From Actinomycetes bacterium (GTDB lineage: Bacteria > Actinomycetota > Actinomycetes > Nanopelagicales > Nanopelagicaceae), in the NCBI GenBank assembly GCA_014190155.1, contig BJFY01000011.1:1-46140 (forward strand): DNA of 46,140 nucleotides, given 5' to 3'. Shown in pieces: positions 35,201 to 43,430 of this stretch. Position 1 is the stretch's first letter. Each line of letters opens with the position of its first letter. Made by a program: the position numbers and the translations under genes. A model generated the notes under the pieces. That model saw nothing but the letters and a program-made list of their open reading frames with translations, had not been told where the DNA came from and searched no databases.

Positions 35201-36772
35201 CTAACGGTTTGCAACAGAAAGTTCTGTTGCAAGTTCCCCTAATGTAAGATCTAAACCGTCACCAAAGATACGGGTTGGATCTTGCGCTAAGGAAATTCTT
35301 ATTTCGTATACTCTTTTAATATCAGTATCAGTTCCATTGAGCCCACCATGAGGTCCAACATTTGCTCGTTCTAAAATTTTTGCAACTTCTGTTAACGAAT
35401 TCGCTACTTTTTCATACTTGATTAACCAGCGTTCAGATTCGGAAATCCATGATGGCATTGAACAACTTGGTGATCTTAATATTGAAAGATGAGATTTCAT
35501 GGTGGTCGAATAATCGCGCAGCAAAATTACCGCCTCATCTTTCCGGTTGGTCCGCCAAAGCAAAGTTGCGTCGCCAAGTAATTGGCCAAAATCTGGCGCT
35601 GGATTAACAGCTAAACACGATTCAAAACAGTTTCTTAAGAAATGCCTAAAAGATTCTCGATCGATTTCACTCTTAACTAATGTGGTAAGTGCCCGCTCCC
35701 AAGACTCTACTGCGTTGTATCTAGATGATTCCCAGAGGTAATCCCCAATTGTTGCCAACGAAAGTAGTGAAAGTTCGAACTTCTCCATCGGATTCGCAAC
35801 TAACCCATAAGAATTATCACCAAGATCTACATCTCGATTTTCTATGGGCCCAACATGTAATTGATGAAGCATTGCTACATCGTTAACTGGATAATTATCC
35901 CAATAAAACGGCTGCTTTGATGTTTTCCCTTTGAATAGCTTGGCATCAACACTCTCCAAGTACTCCGAACAAATCTGTCGTCCAGTCCACATAATTGCAA
36001 TTTTAGGTTGGAGTAAATTTCCAAATTCTGTTACATAAGGCTCGCTGCCCCTACCGTGATATTGGAGTGGACAAACAAATAATTGCATATCTGGAAACTC
36101 ATTCTCTAATTTAGTAAAAACTCTATTTACAAAGTCGGCCTGCGCCTGCGCAATTGTTTTATAACGAACTCGGTCAGGAGCAAATTGCAATTCCCAAGGA
36201 ATATCATCCAGCAATAGTCCAAATTGCGTTACGCCAATCTTAAATAATTGACGATAACGCAACATTAAAGCTTCAACATCCAATTTATCCGAATATTGAA
36301 CTGTTAATCCAGGCGAGATACAGACTGCTATATCAACTAACAAATCACTGCCTCGTTCTACCAATTCTTTAGTTGTTGCTAGAAATTGATCTGATAGTGG
36401 CGTGCGCCAATCAAATCTCTGCCACGGGTCATCCTTTGGAGCAAGAATATAAGTGTTCATATTATGTAGCGCAAAAAAATTTAGGCCGCGAAGACGTTGC
36501 TCGTGAGTCCATGGTTTTCCATAAAAACCCTCTATCACTCCCCTAATTTTAAAGCTAGGTTTGTGGGGTGAAGATTCATTAAATATTGATCGGCTAATTG
36601 CATTCAAGCCGTTGCGTAAGCCAGGTAAATCACTATGTGAAACTATATTTTTAATGTTGTGACTTAATAGGTAACTTTGGCTCTCAAGATTGTTATCAAT
36701 ATTGCTCTCTGCTTCAAAATTAAAACCTTGAATTGCTGAATATTTAACGATAAATTCTTCTGTAGTCTTCAT
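35201..36772 (-). CDS. GH84 beta-N-acetylglucosaminidase (O-GlcNAcase-like)
   Basis: Glycoside hydrolase of family 84, to which eukaryotic O-GlcNAcase and clostridial NagJ belong; it releases terminal beta-linked GlcNAc by substrate-assisted catalysis. Length 523. The (beta/alpha)8 domain opens with GVIEGFYGKPWTHEQR (79-94), then MNTYILAPKDDPWQRFDWR, the catalytic Asp pair D189-D190 in LLLDDIPW, WTGRQIC, and YWDNYPVND (290-298) which holds the substrate. About 70 residues precede the domain. There is no signal peptide, so it acts on imported material in the cytosol. It overlaps the SIS gene by four bases. Its partner across the intergenic region is an O-GlcNAcase-like GNAT. Confidence 0.92.
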   Translation of the reverse strand: MKTTEEFIVKYSAIQGFNFEAESNIDNNLESQSYLLSHNIKNIVSHSDLPGLRNGLNAISRSIFNESSPHKPSFKIRGVIEGFYGKPWTHEQRLRGLNFFALHNMNTYILAPKDDPWQRFDWRTPLSDQFLATTKELVERGSDLLVDIAVCISPGLTVQYSDKLDVEALMLRYRQLFKIGVTQFGLLLDDIPWELQFAPDRVRYKTIAQAQADFVNRVFTKLENEFPDMQLFVCPLQYHGRGSEPYVTEFGNLLQPKIAIMWTGRQICSEYLESVDAKLFKGKTSKQPFYWDNYPVNDVAMLHQLHVGPIENRDVDLGDNSYGLVANPMEKFELSLLSLATIGDYLWESSRYNAVESWERALTTLVKSEIDRESFRHFLRNCFESCLAVNPAPDFGQLLGDATLLWRTNRKDEAVILLRDYSTTMKSHLSILRSPSCSMPSWISESERWLIKYEKVANSLTEVAKILERANVGPHGGLNGTDTDIKRVYEIRISLAQDPTRIFGDGLDLTLGELATELSVANR

Positions 36773-37500
36773 AGAATACGAATTTGTTTCTTAAGTTTAT
36801 TAATTAGTTCTATATTTTTCTCATCGCCACGTTTTGTATTGCTGCTACTAAAAACTTCGGGTTCGATTCCATTTATTAATAAAATTTCAACTGCTCGCGA
36901 GGCAAGTGCATTGATAATTGCAGTTCCAATCACGCTAGATGTTGGTCCGGTTACTATTTCACTATTAGGGAATGAAACGCTTGCATCACCCACAGTGCCT
37001 AAGTTATCCAAAACAATATCCGCTAGCTCATGTAGTTTTATTCCGCTAGTTCGAGCTAGCGGTGAATTAGCATGTTCTAAACTGGTAATTGCAATTATTG
37101 GAATACCTTGATTTTTTATCCTATTTGCTATTGCTTCAACTAATGAATTCCCACCTGAATTTGAGATTAAAATAAATACATCATTGGCATTAATAGATTG
37201 TTTTTCCAATATTTGATCAGCGAGGTCCGCTCGTCGTTCAAATTCGGTGCTTCCGCTGGCGCTAATATGCAGCATTAAATCTTCTTCCAAAATTGGATTC
37301 ACTGCCCCTAGCCCGCCCGCACGATAAAACATCTCCTCAGCGAGAATGTGGGAATGACCGGTACCAAACAGATGGATTAATCCATTTTTTGCGATTGATT
37401 TCGCTATTAATTGCGCTGCAGCTTCGAGAGATTCATGGTTTCTTGATAATTTTGTTAGTAAAGATCTTAAATTAGAAAGATACCGATCTATTGCGGTCAT
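36769..37500 (-). CDS. SIS-domain sugar-phosphate-binding protein (UPF0309-like)
   Basis: Sugar isomerase (SIS) domain protein of 243 residues, similar to the UPF0309 group often found with amino-sugar genes. It has an N-terminal helix, the loop LFGTGHSHILAEEMFYRAGG, the phosphosugar motif ILISNSGGNSLVEAIANRIK and AITSLEHANSPL. Such proteins bind phosphorylated sugars as isomerases, etherases or sensors; which one applies cannot be told. It is bound by four-base overlaps to both the GntR gene and the GH84 gene. Confidence 0.82.
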   Translation of the reverse strand: MTAIDRYLSNLRSLLTKLSRNHESLEAAAQLIAKSIAKNGLIHLFGTGHSHILAEEMFYRAGGLGAVNPILEEDLMLHISASGSTEFERRADLADQILEKQSINANDVFILISNSGGNSLVEAIANRIKNQGIPIIAITSLEHANSPLARTSGIKLHELADIVLDNLGTVGDASVSFPNSEIVTGPTSSVIGTAIINALASRAVEILLINGIEPEVFSSSNTKRGDEKNIELINKLKKQIRIL

Positions 37501-38249
37501 CCGGCACTTTTTCTCGTAGACCGAGAATTTAGTTCGACAGATATTGGACTTGCCGATAGTTCTAACTGTAATTCATATAAGTCACTTCGATATATACATT
37601 CAGCTGTCATTACTGGTTTCAAACGCTGATCAAAATCAATCATTTTTATTAACAAACACGGAGTGCCTAAAGTTATTTGCAATAATTCGCTCTCTTTAAC
37701 TTTTGGTTTATAAGCAGAGATAGCTGACTGAGCGCTCAATATTTTTACGTTATACGAATCTGCAAAAAATTCATAAATAGATCCACCTAAATTTTCTTGC
37801 GTAACTATTGGGATTGCTCTGCACGAAATGCGAAGCGTTTCAAGTGCAATTGGTATGCCATCACCTAATCTTAATCTGATGGCTACATAAATATTTTCTT
37901 GCTCTCTTATTTTTAGGTTATAAGCGACTTCTTTATTCGCTCTTATTCTTTTCAAAGAAATTACTTCTGTACTAGGGACTATTCCTCGTAGTTGTAACTC
38001 TTCAGTAAAGGATTTTAAACGCATTTCTGAACTGATGATTGGACGGCGTATATATGTTCCAGATCTAGCATGTCTTTCAAGTCGACCATCAAGAATTAGT
38101 TCTTCAATAGCCCTGCGCATGGTCATTCGACACACACCAAAATCCTCAGCAAGTAACCGCTCACCTGGGAGTTTGCTACCCCGCGGTAATTCCGCAAGTA
38201 GTCCCAACAAACTGCGACGAGCTCGTTGTTGCGCTGAGTCGATTGACAT
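37497..38249 (-). CDS. GntR/HutC-family transcriptional regulator (NagR/DasR-like)
   Basis: DNA-binding regulator of 250 residues. An N-terminal winged helix-turn-helix (about 10-75: LPGERLLAEDFGVCRMTMRR AIEEL, then GRLERHARSGTYI) is followed by a UTRA ligand domain (about 85-235) of the HutC/FarR branch, as in NagR and DasR which sense amino-sugar phosphates. It leads its own operon with the SIS, GH84 and transporter genes, so it is probably autoregulated. TGGTCTA motifs in its promoter, before the divergent GNAT gene and upstream of the PIG-L gene match half of the known DasR-type operator. Confidence 0.88.
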   Translation of the reverse strand: MSIDSAQQRARRSLLGLLAELPRGSKLPGERLLAEDFGVCRMTMRRAIEELILDGRLERHARSGTYIRRPIISSEMRLKSFTEELQLRGIVPSTEVISLKRIRANKEVAYNLKIREQENIYVAIRLRLGDGIPIALETLRISCRAIPIVTQENLGGSIYEFFADSYNVKILSAQSAISAYKPKVKESELLQITLGTPCLLIKMIDFDQRLKPVMTAECIYRSDLYELQLELSASPISVELNSRSTRKSAG

Positions 38250-38285
38250 GAGCGTGAGCGTACTTCCATGGCTTGATTCACCGCC

Positions 38286-38313
38286 AGTGTAAATTCAAAG
38301 AAATATTAGACCA
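38286..38313 (-). promoter_or_regulatory. Promoter of the GntR operon with operator half-site
   Basis: On the minus strand TACACT (38286-38291) is a -10 candidate and, 16 bases upstream, CTGGTCTA (TGGTCT at 38308-38313) covers the -35 position. TGGTCTA is the left half of the NagR/DasR-type palindrome TGGTCTAGACCA. Binding here would block the promoter. Confidence 0.55.
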
Positions 38314-38329
38314 GATATTTCATCATCCG

Positions 38330-38377
38330 CTAAAAAGGCGATTTTTTAGCTTATTAATAACATTTATTTATAAATAA
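38330..38377. promoter_or_regulatory. AT-rich inverted repeats in the GntR-GNAT divergent region
   Basis: Two symmetric elements lie between the operator half-sites: CTAAAAA/TTTTTAG (38330-38336 with 38343-38349) and a perfect 14-bp palindrome TTATTTATAAATAA at 38364-38377. They could be protein sites or merely AT-rich promoter DNA. Confidence 0.35.
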
Positions 38378-38381
38378 GGAA

Positions 38382-38388
38382 TAGACCA
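38382..38388. promoter_or_regulatory. Operator-like site before the GNAT gene
   Basis: TAGACCA, read with its left flank as GGAATAGACCA, agrees at 9 of 12 positions with TGGTCTAGACCA. It stands 31 bases before the GNAT start. AATACT six bases before that ATG is a weak leaderless -10 candidate. Confidence 0.5.
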
Positions 38389-38419
38389 AGTATTAGCCGA
38401 TAAGAGCAATACTTCTCCA

Positions 38420-39016
38420 ATGGCAATTATTCGTGGTGTCAAACTCTCTGACAAAGCCGCTCTATATGATGTTTGCGTAGCAACAGGTGATTCTGGAAAC
38501 GATGCAACTGGCCACCACCCAGATCACGAAATGCTAGGAGATGTTTATGTCGGTCCGTATCTAGAACTTGCAATGGATACTTCTTTTGCATTAGTTGATG
38601 AAAAAGGCATTGGTGTTGGTTATGGTTTATCAGCTATAGACACTCTTACCTTTGAGAAATTATGCGAAACAAATTGGTGGCCAGCAATTCAAAGTAAATA
38701 TCAGAATTTTGAAAAAAATAAAAGTAGCTCATTTCTGATTGCAGAGATATTTAACCCATCTAAGTCACCAACTGCTGTTCTTGCTGACTATCCTGCTCAT
38801 GGGCATATTGATTTGCTACCTAAATATCAAGGTCAAGGATTTGGAAGAGCGATGATGGCTTCGATGGAGCAACGGCTAAAAGAACTAGGTTCCAAAGGTT
38901 TTCATTTACGAGTTTCTGCACTAAATACTCGTGGTTTAAAATTTTACGATGTGCTTGGTTACTCTGTGCTTAATAAAACAGAGTCAGAAATAATCGTTGG
39001 CAAACGATTAAATTAA
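38420..39016 (+). CDS. GNAT acetyltransferase resembling the O-GlcNAcase C-terminal domain
   Basis: GNAT-fold protein of 198 residues. The first ~95 residues ([60 protein letters not shown]) resemble, position for position, the start of the pseudo-acetyltransferase domain at the C-terminus of human O-GlcNAcase. Unlike the human domain it keeps an acetyl-CoA pyrophosphate loop, [10 protein letters not shown] (136-145), so it may be an active acetyltransferase, perhaps on an amino sugar. It diverges from the operon holding the GH84 gene and overlaps the GH1 start by one base. The resemblance was judged from memory, without an alignment program. Confidence 0.8.
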   Translation: MAIIRGVKLSDKAALYDVCVATGDSGNDATGHHPDHEMLGDVYVGPYLELAMDTSFALVDEKGIGVGYGLSAIDTLTFEKLCETNWWPAIQSKYQNFEKNKSSSFLIAEIFNPSKSPTAVLADYPAHGHIDLLPKYQGQGFGRAMMASMEQRLKELGSKGFHLRVSALNTRGLKFYDVLGYSVLNKTESEIIVGKRLN

Positions 39017-40332
39017 TGAAGAATTTTACTTGGGGTGTAGCAACTTCGTCTTATCAAATTGAAGGTGCTGTATCTGAAGGCGGCCGATCACCCTCTATTT
39101 GGGACACCTACTGCCAAGTTCCTGGGGCAATTGTCAATGGTGATAACGGTGACATAGCCTGTGATCATTACCATCGATATAACGAAGATCTTGATCTAAT
39201 TAAGTGGCTTGGAGTAGATGCGTATAGATTCTCGATTGCATGGTCGCGGATATTGCCTGATGGTGTTGGTCGAGTTAATAAGGAAGGGATTGATTTCTAT
39301 AATCGTTTGATTGATGGGGCGCTTGCGCGAGGAATCCAACCGTGGATCACTATGTATCACTGGGATTTACCGCAAATACTTCAAGATAGGGGTGGCTGGT
39401 GTAATCGTGAGAGCGTCGATTGGTTTACCGAATATGCCGATGTGTTGAGCCAGAATTTTGGTGATCGGGTAACGAACTGGATCACCTTTAATGAACCATT
39501 ATGTATCGCATGGATTGGAAACTTATGGGGTGGTATGGCGCCAGGAATCCGAGATTTGAACACTGCAGTAAAAGTCGCACATCATATTTTGTTAGCACAT
39601 GGAAAATCAGTACCTATAATTCGGCGAAACGTAAAATTAGCAAAAGTTGGTATTACTTTAAATATAACGCCTTCATCAACCTTGACCGAAAACCCAGAGG
39701 ATCTACTTGCTGTTGCTTTAAATGATAGTTGGGATCATGAGTGGTTTCTTGATCCTTTATTTGCCAAGGAATACCCTAAAAAAATGGTAGATCGAATACC
39801 TTTTGAATTGCCAATCCATTTGGGGGATTTTGATATTATTGCAACTCCTATTGACTTTTTAGGTATTAATTATTATTTCCGCCAAACAATTGCTGCTGAT
39901 CCAGAAATTTCTCCTGTGCCTGTAAAAGATGTAAAACGTATTGGGGTCCCACGTACCGCGATGGGGTGGGAAATACATCCCCCAACTTTTACAAAACTAC
40001 TAATAAACATCAATCAAAAGTATAAACCTAAGGAAATATTCATCACAGAGAACGGTTCGGCTTGGAACGATTTAATAATTGATGAGAAAATTAAAGACTC
40101 GGAACGAATTGAATATCTGCAATCTCACCTAGATGCAATTTTAGATGCAAAATCTAAAGGAGTACCTATAAATGGTTATTTTGCATGGAGCCTTCTAGAT
40201 AATTTTGAATGGGCTTATGGATACGAGAAGCGATTTGGTCTATTTTATGTGGACTATCAAACCCAGAAGCGAACTCCAAAGGAAAGCGCTTTTTACTACC
40301 GAGATCTAATCCTTAACCGCACCACTAGATAA
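39016..40332 (+). CDS. GH1 beta-glycosidase
   Basis: Glycoside hydrolase family 1 enzyme, 438 residues, retaining mechanism. The N-terminal signature [15 protein letters not shown] is present, with the acid/base Glu160 in WITFNEP and nucleophile Glu345 in [23 protein letters not shown] closes the sugar site. It has no signal peptide, so it acts on imported glycosides. The ATG overlaps the GNAT stop (TAATG), and its 3' end overlaps the convergent permease by 27 bases. Aglycone and sugar preference (glucoside, galactoside, or amino sugar) cannot be judged. Confidence 0.93.
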   Translation: MKNFTWGVATSSYQIEGAVSEGGRSPSIWDTYCQVPGAIVNGDNGDIACDHYHRYNEDLDLIKWLGVDAYRFSIAWSRILPDGVGRVNKEGIDFYNRLIDGALARGIQPWITMYHWDLPQILQDRGGWCNRESVDWFTEYADVLSQNFGDRVTNWITFNEPLCIAWIGNLWGGMAPGIRDLNTAVKVAHHILLAHGKSVPIIRRNVKLAKVGITLNITPSSTLTENPEDLLAVALNDSWDHEWFLDPLFAKEYPKKMVDRIPFELPIHLGDFDIIATPIDFLGINYYFRQTIAADPEISPVPVKDVKRIGVPRTAMGWEIHPPTFTKLLININQKYKPKEIFITENGSAWNDLIIDEKIKDSERIEYLQSHLDAILDAKSKGVPINGYFAWSLLDNFEWAYGYEKRFGLFYVDYQTQKRTPKESAFYYRDLILNRTTR

Positions 40333-41136
40333 GCCCGTTACAAGCCATCTTTGAATAAAGACGGTTAAAGCAACGATTGGCAGCATAGCCACGGTGGCTG
40401 CTGCTGCCATTGGGCCCCAATCAAGATTTTTATTAGAAATAAAGCTCGCCACGAATACCGGCAAAGTTTTCGCATTTTCACCAGCCATGATCACTGGAAT
40501 TAAGAATTCGTTCCAGGAAAGCAGAGAGATAAAGATTCCGGTAGCGACTAACCCTGGCGCGGCTAATGGCAGGATTACTTGTATAAACATTCTGGTATTA
40601 CTCGCGCCATCAACGCGCGCTGCTTCTTCAATTTCGGTTGGTATCTGATTGAAAAATGAAGTCAACAGCCAAATTGCAAATGGAATATTGAATCCAGCAT
40701 AGAGCAGAATAAGAGTCCAAATTGAATCGTACATTCCAAAATAGGAACTCAATTTATAGATAGGTAGTACAACAACAATCGCTGGTAGAGCACGGACCGC
40801 AATCATCAAAGCGTCAAGCAAGGTTCTTCCACGAAATTTACTACGTCTAGCAAAAGCATAAGCCGACAAACTACCTAAAATCAAACTTAATAAGGTACTA
40901 ATAATTGTTACAAAAATACTATTTAAATAAATATGTGGAAAAGTTTCAATTTTAAAGAGCGAAACATAATTTTTAGTTGTCGGCTGAAAATTAAAAAATT
41001 TTGGTGGTAATACATAAGTATCAATCCGGTTTTTTATTGACGTACTAAATGTCCAAAAAAGTGGAAATAAGGAAGCAAAACTCGAAATAATTAAAAGCGC
41101 ATATGCAAGAATTCGTCTGAGAGAGATTTTTTTCAT
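40306..41136 (-). CDS. Carbohydrate ABC transporter permease (MalG type), second importer
   Basis: CUT1 permease of 276 residues with six helices; the docking loop is [20 protein letters not shown] followed by [13 protein letters not shown] start it at ATG 41136, which overlaps the stop of the partner permease as ATGA, rather than at 41163. Its last 27 bases are shared, antisense, with the end of the GH1 gene. The operon has no ATPase gene. Confidence 0.9.
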   Translation of the reverse strand: MKKISLRRILAYALLIISSFASLFPLFWTFSTSIKNRIDTYVLPPKFFNFQPTTKNYVSLFKIETFPHIYLNSIFVTIISTLLSLILGSLSAYAFARRSKFRGRTLLDALMIAVRALPAIVVVLPIYKLSSYFGMYDSIWTLILLYAGFNIPFAIWLLTSFFNQIPTEIEEAARVDGASNTRMFIQVILPLAAPGLVATGIFISLLSWNEFLIPVIMAGENAKTLPVFVASFISNKNLDWGPMAAAATVAMLPIVALTVFIQRWLVTGLSSGAVKD

Positions 41137-42026
41137 CGGACGTTTCTGGTTGATTTGCGCCAAAGGAAATAGACTGGCATCGTGATAATCAAAATCATTA
41201 CTCCAAGTGCTGCAGCTCGAGAAAGTTCAAGAAAAACGAATCCAGTTTTATAAGTCCATAAACCGATGGTGGTTGTGGCATTACCAGGACCGCCGCGGGT
41301 AAGCATGAAAATAGTGTCAAAAAGTTTTAAAAAATCCATTATCTTAATCATCACAATTACCAATAAAGTTGGCGTTATTAAAGGAATCGTTATCAGGCGG
41401 AAAATCTGCCTACTAGATGCGCCATCAACGGTTGCTGCCTCAAAGAGCGAAGTCGAAATAGCACTTAACGCCGCGAGAACTAAAAGCATTACAAATGGAA
41501 TAGATTGCCAAGAATCCACGATTACGATGGCCATTAACCCACTCGTTTGTGACCCTAGCCAATTAATACTCTCTATTCCAAACTTTCCAAGAAACCAATT
41601 AATAATACCCAGATCAGTATCAAACATGAATCGATAAGTTAATCCGACCGCAACAGGAGTTAACAACATAGGGGTAATTAAGATCGAACGAAAAATTTTT
41701 GTTCCTCGCAATTGTTGATGGAGTGCAAGCGCTAGCAAAATTCCGCATGGAATTTGAATGGTCATACCTAAAGCCATCAACGCTATTGTGATTCGAAGGG
41801 TTGCCCATGTTTCCGATGCTTGCAACACAGTTGTATAATTTTTAAGACCGATAAATTGTGGTGGTAGAAATGAAGCAAGATTAATATCTAATAGCGAAAT
41901 ATAAATTCCATAAAGTAATGGAATCAGGATTGTTAGAGCTAGTAGTAACCAAGCCCCAAGGGTGTAATGACCAATGGGCCTAGTAAGTTGTCTTTGCTTT
42001 CGCTTCGACGTACGTACTAGACCCAT
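41133..42026 (-). CDS. Carbohydrate ABC transporter permease (MalF type), second importer
   Basis: CUT1 permease of 297 residues with a basic N-terminus (RTSKRKQRQLTRP), six helices and the loop LFEAATVDGASSRQIFRLIT followed by IPLITPTLLVIV. It lies 18 bases after the binding-protein gene and couples to the MalG-type gene by a four-base overlap. The neighbours (GH1 on one side, PIG-L deacetylase on the other) suggest a glycoside or amino-sugar substrate. Confidence 0.9.
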   Translation of the reverse strand: MGLVRTSKRKQRQLTRPIGHYTLGAWLLLALTILIPLLYGIYISLLDINLASFLPPQFIGLKNYTTVLQASETWATLRITIALMALGMTIQIPCGILLALALHQQLRGTKIFRSILITPMLLTPVAVGLTYRFMFDTDLGIINWFLGKFGIESINWLGSQTSGLMAIVIVDSWQSIPFVMLLVLAALSAISTSLFEAATVDGASSRQIFRLITIPLITPTLLVIVMIKIMDFLKLFDTIFMLTRGGPGNATTTIGLWTYKTGFVFLELSRAAALGVMILIITMPVYFLWRKSTRNVR

Positions 42027-42044
42027 TAGGTGGAAACGATACTA

Positions 42045-43307
42045 CTACCCGCGAGGTTCTTTAGCGAGAATTGATTTTAATTTCTCGTTTAAAGCATCTA
42101 ACGCGGCTTGGGTTTTCTGCTTCCCTGTAAGTACTTGTGAAACTGCATCAATTGCTGCGGTTTCAAATTCTGGCCATACCGCTATTTGCGGATAGCGTTC
42201 AACTCGACTACTTGGTGAGATGTTGAGTTGTGGCAAGTAAGGATTAGTTGCTACTAACTCAGCATCGTTGATAATTGACTGGCGTCCAATTGCGGCAGCA
42301 CCAGATTGCAAGTATGCCTTTGCATTTGTTTTACCTAAGACGAATTCAAGGAATTTCCACGCCGCAGTTGGGTTTTTAGCATCTGATGGGATGCCAATAT
42401 TCCAACCCGCAAGGTGGGTTATGTCGGCAGCTCCTACAGGCATTGGAGCAGTCCCGATCTTTCCCTTGTTTTTATTGATTTTTTCATCAAGTGCCATTCC
42501 ATAATAACCAGAGTAATTCAACATCGCTCCGATATCTTCACCAAGGAAACGGCTAGTTACATCATCACCATTTGCTGTTATTGCACCTTTTGGTGATACC
42601 GCAATTAATTTCTTTAAATAATCAGTGGCAGCAATAGCTTCTTTTGAATTAACTGTCGGATTTAGATTGTCATCATAAAGTTTTCCGCCAAATGACCAAA
42701 CTAAAGTCATCCACCACCAGGATACGTTTGGACCGAATCCCATTATTTGTCCACCCGATCCAGAAGCTTGAATCTTCTTCGCATTGTTGTAGTACTCGTC
42801 CCAAGTTTTTGCAGGAGTAAGTCCCAACTTCTCGTAGATATCAGTTCTATACCACTGAATCATGGGCTCCGTACTTAGCGTGAGACCAAGTGTCTCGCCT
42901 TTGCACTTACCGTAATCTTGTTGTGCTTGTAAGAAATCATCAATGGCGTAATCTTTTGAGTCTTTAAGATAAGAATCTAGCGGCAACATTGCCTTTGCTT
43001 GGCAGAACGGTGCTAAGAATGAATTATCAAACTGCGCAATATCGTACGCGCCAGCCTTCTGTTGATAACTCAATAATTGCTTCTGATGAGCCTCGCCATA
43101 TGGAGTCTCAGAAAAGTTAACTTTGATTCCAGTTTGCTTTTCAAATTCTGGAATAAAACTTTGAATTGAAGTAGATGAGGGGCTAGGAATCAAAAAGATA
43201 TTGATCTCACCACTCGCTTTTTCGGAACTTCCTTTACTGCAACCTGCTAAAACTAAAGCAAGCGCAACAATAATAGGAAGAACTCGGAATCTTTTTCCTA
43301 GTAACAC
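42045..43307 (-). CDS. Sugar-binding lipoprotein of the second importer
   Basis: Family 1 solute-binding lipoprotein, about 420 residues. GTG 43307 follows AAAGGAAC and yields a proper signal peptide (LLGKRFRVLPIIVALALVLAG-C); the longer frame to 43349 would place extra residues before it. Mature features are INIFLIPSPSSTSIQSFIPE, YDIAQFDNSFLAPF, STEPMIQWYRTDIYEKLGL and WWWMTLVWSFGGKLY, typical of CUT1 binding proteins. Its promoter carries the motif shared with the 16.7-kb operon. Confidence 0.88.
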   Translation of the reverse strand: MLLGKRFRVLPIIVALALVLAGCSKGSSEKASGEINIFLIPSPSSTSIQSFIPEFEKQTGIKVNFSETPYGEAHQKQLLSYQQKAGAYDIAQFDNSFLAPFCQAKAMLPLDSYLKDSKDYAIDDFLQAQQDYGKCKGETLGLTLSTEPMIQWYRTDIYEKLGLTPAKTWDEYYNNAKKIQASGSGGQIMGFGPNVSWWWMTLVWSFGGKLYDDNLNPTVNSKEAIAATDYLKKLIAVSPKGAITANGDDVTSRFLGEDIGAMLNYSGYYGMALDEKINKNKGKIGTAPMPVGAADITHLAGWNIGIPSDAKNPTAAWKFLEFVLGKTNAKAYLQSGAAAIGRQSIINDAELVATNPYLPQLNISPSSRVERYPQIAVWPEFETAAIDAVSQVLTGKQKTQAALDALNEKLKSILAKEPRG

Positions 43308-43350
43308 AGCCAGTTCCTTTCGCGTAAGGGAGGGCCCCAAACTCCTCATA

Positions 43351-43399
43351 AAAGTACTCTCAAAAGCCTTGTATGTAACCTAATTTCAGGTAACAATTT
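43351..43399 (-). promoter_or_regulatory. Promoter and operator-like motif of the 43.3-kb ABC operon
   Basis: TACTTT (43351-43356, minus strand) is a -10 candidate, 14 bases from a 29-base motif (43371-43399) matching 23 of 29 positions of the motif at 16802-16830. The -10-to-motif distance is identical in both places. Its core is AATTGTTACCTG, four bases, TAGGTT. Confidence 0.55.
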
Positions 43400-43418
43400 C
43401 GCTACTTAACCAGAAAAA

Positions 43419-43426
43419 GTAGACCA
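43419..43426. promoter_or_regulatory. Operator-like site before the PIG-L gene
   Basis: On the minus strand ACTGGTCTA, the first nine bases of the DasR-type operator, here with TAGACCA on the plus strand ending four bases before the GTG start of the PIG-L gene. It is the third TGGTCTA site of the island. Confidence 0.45.
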
Positions 43427-43430
43427 GTTT

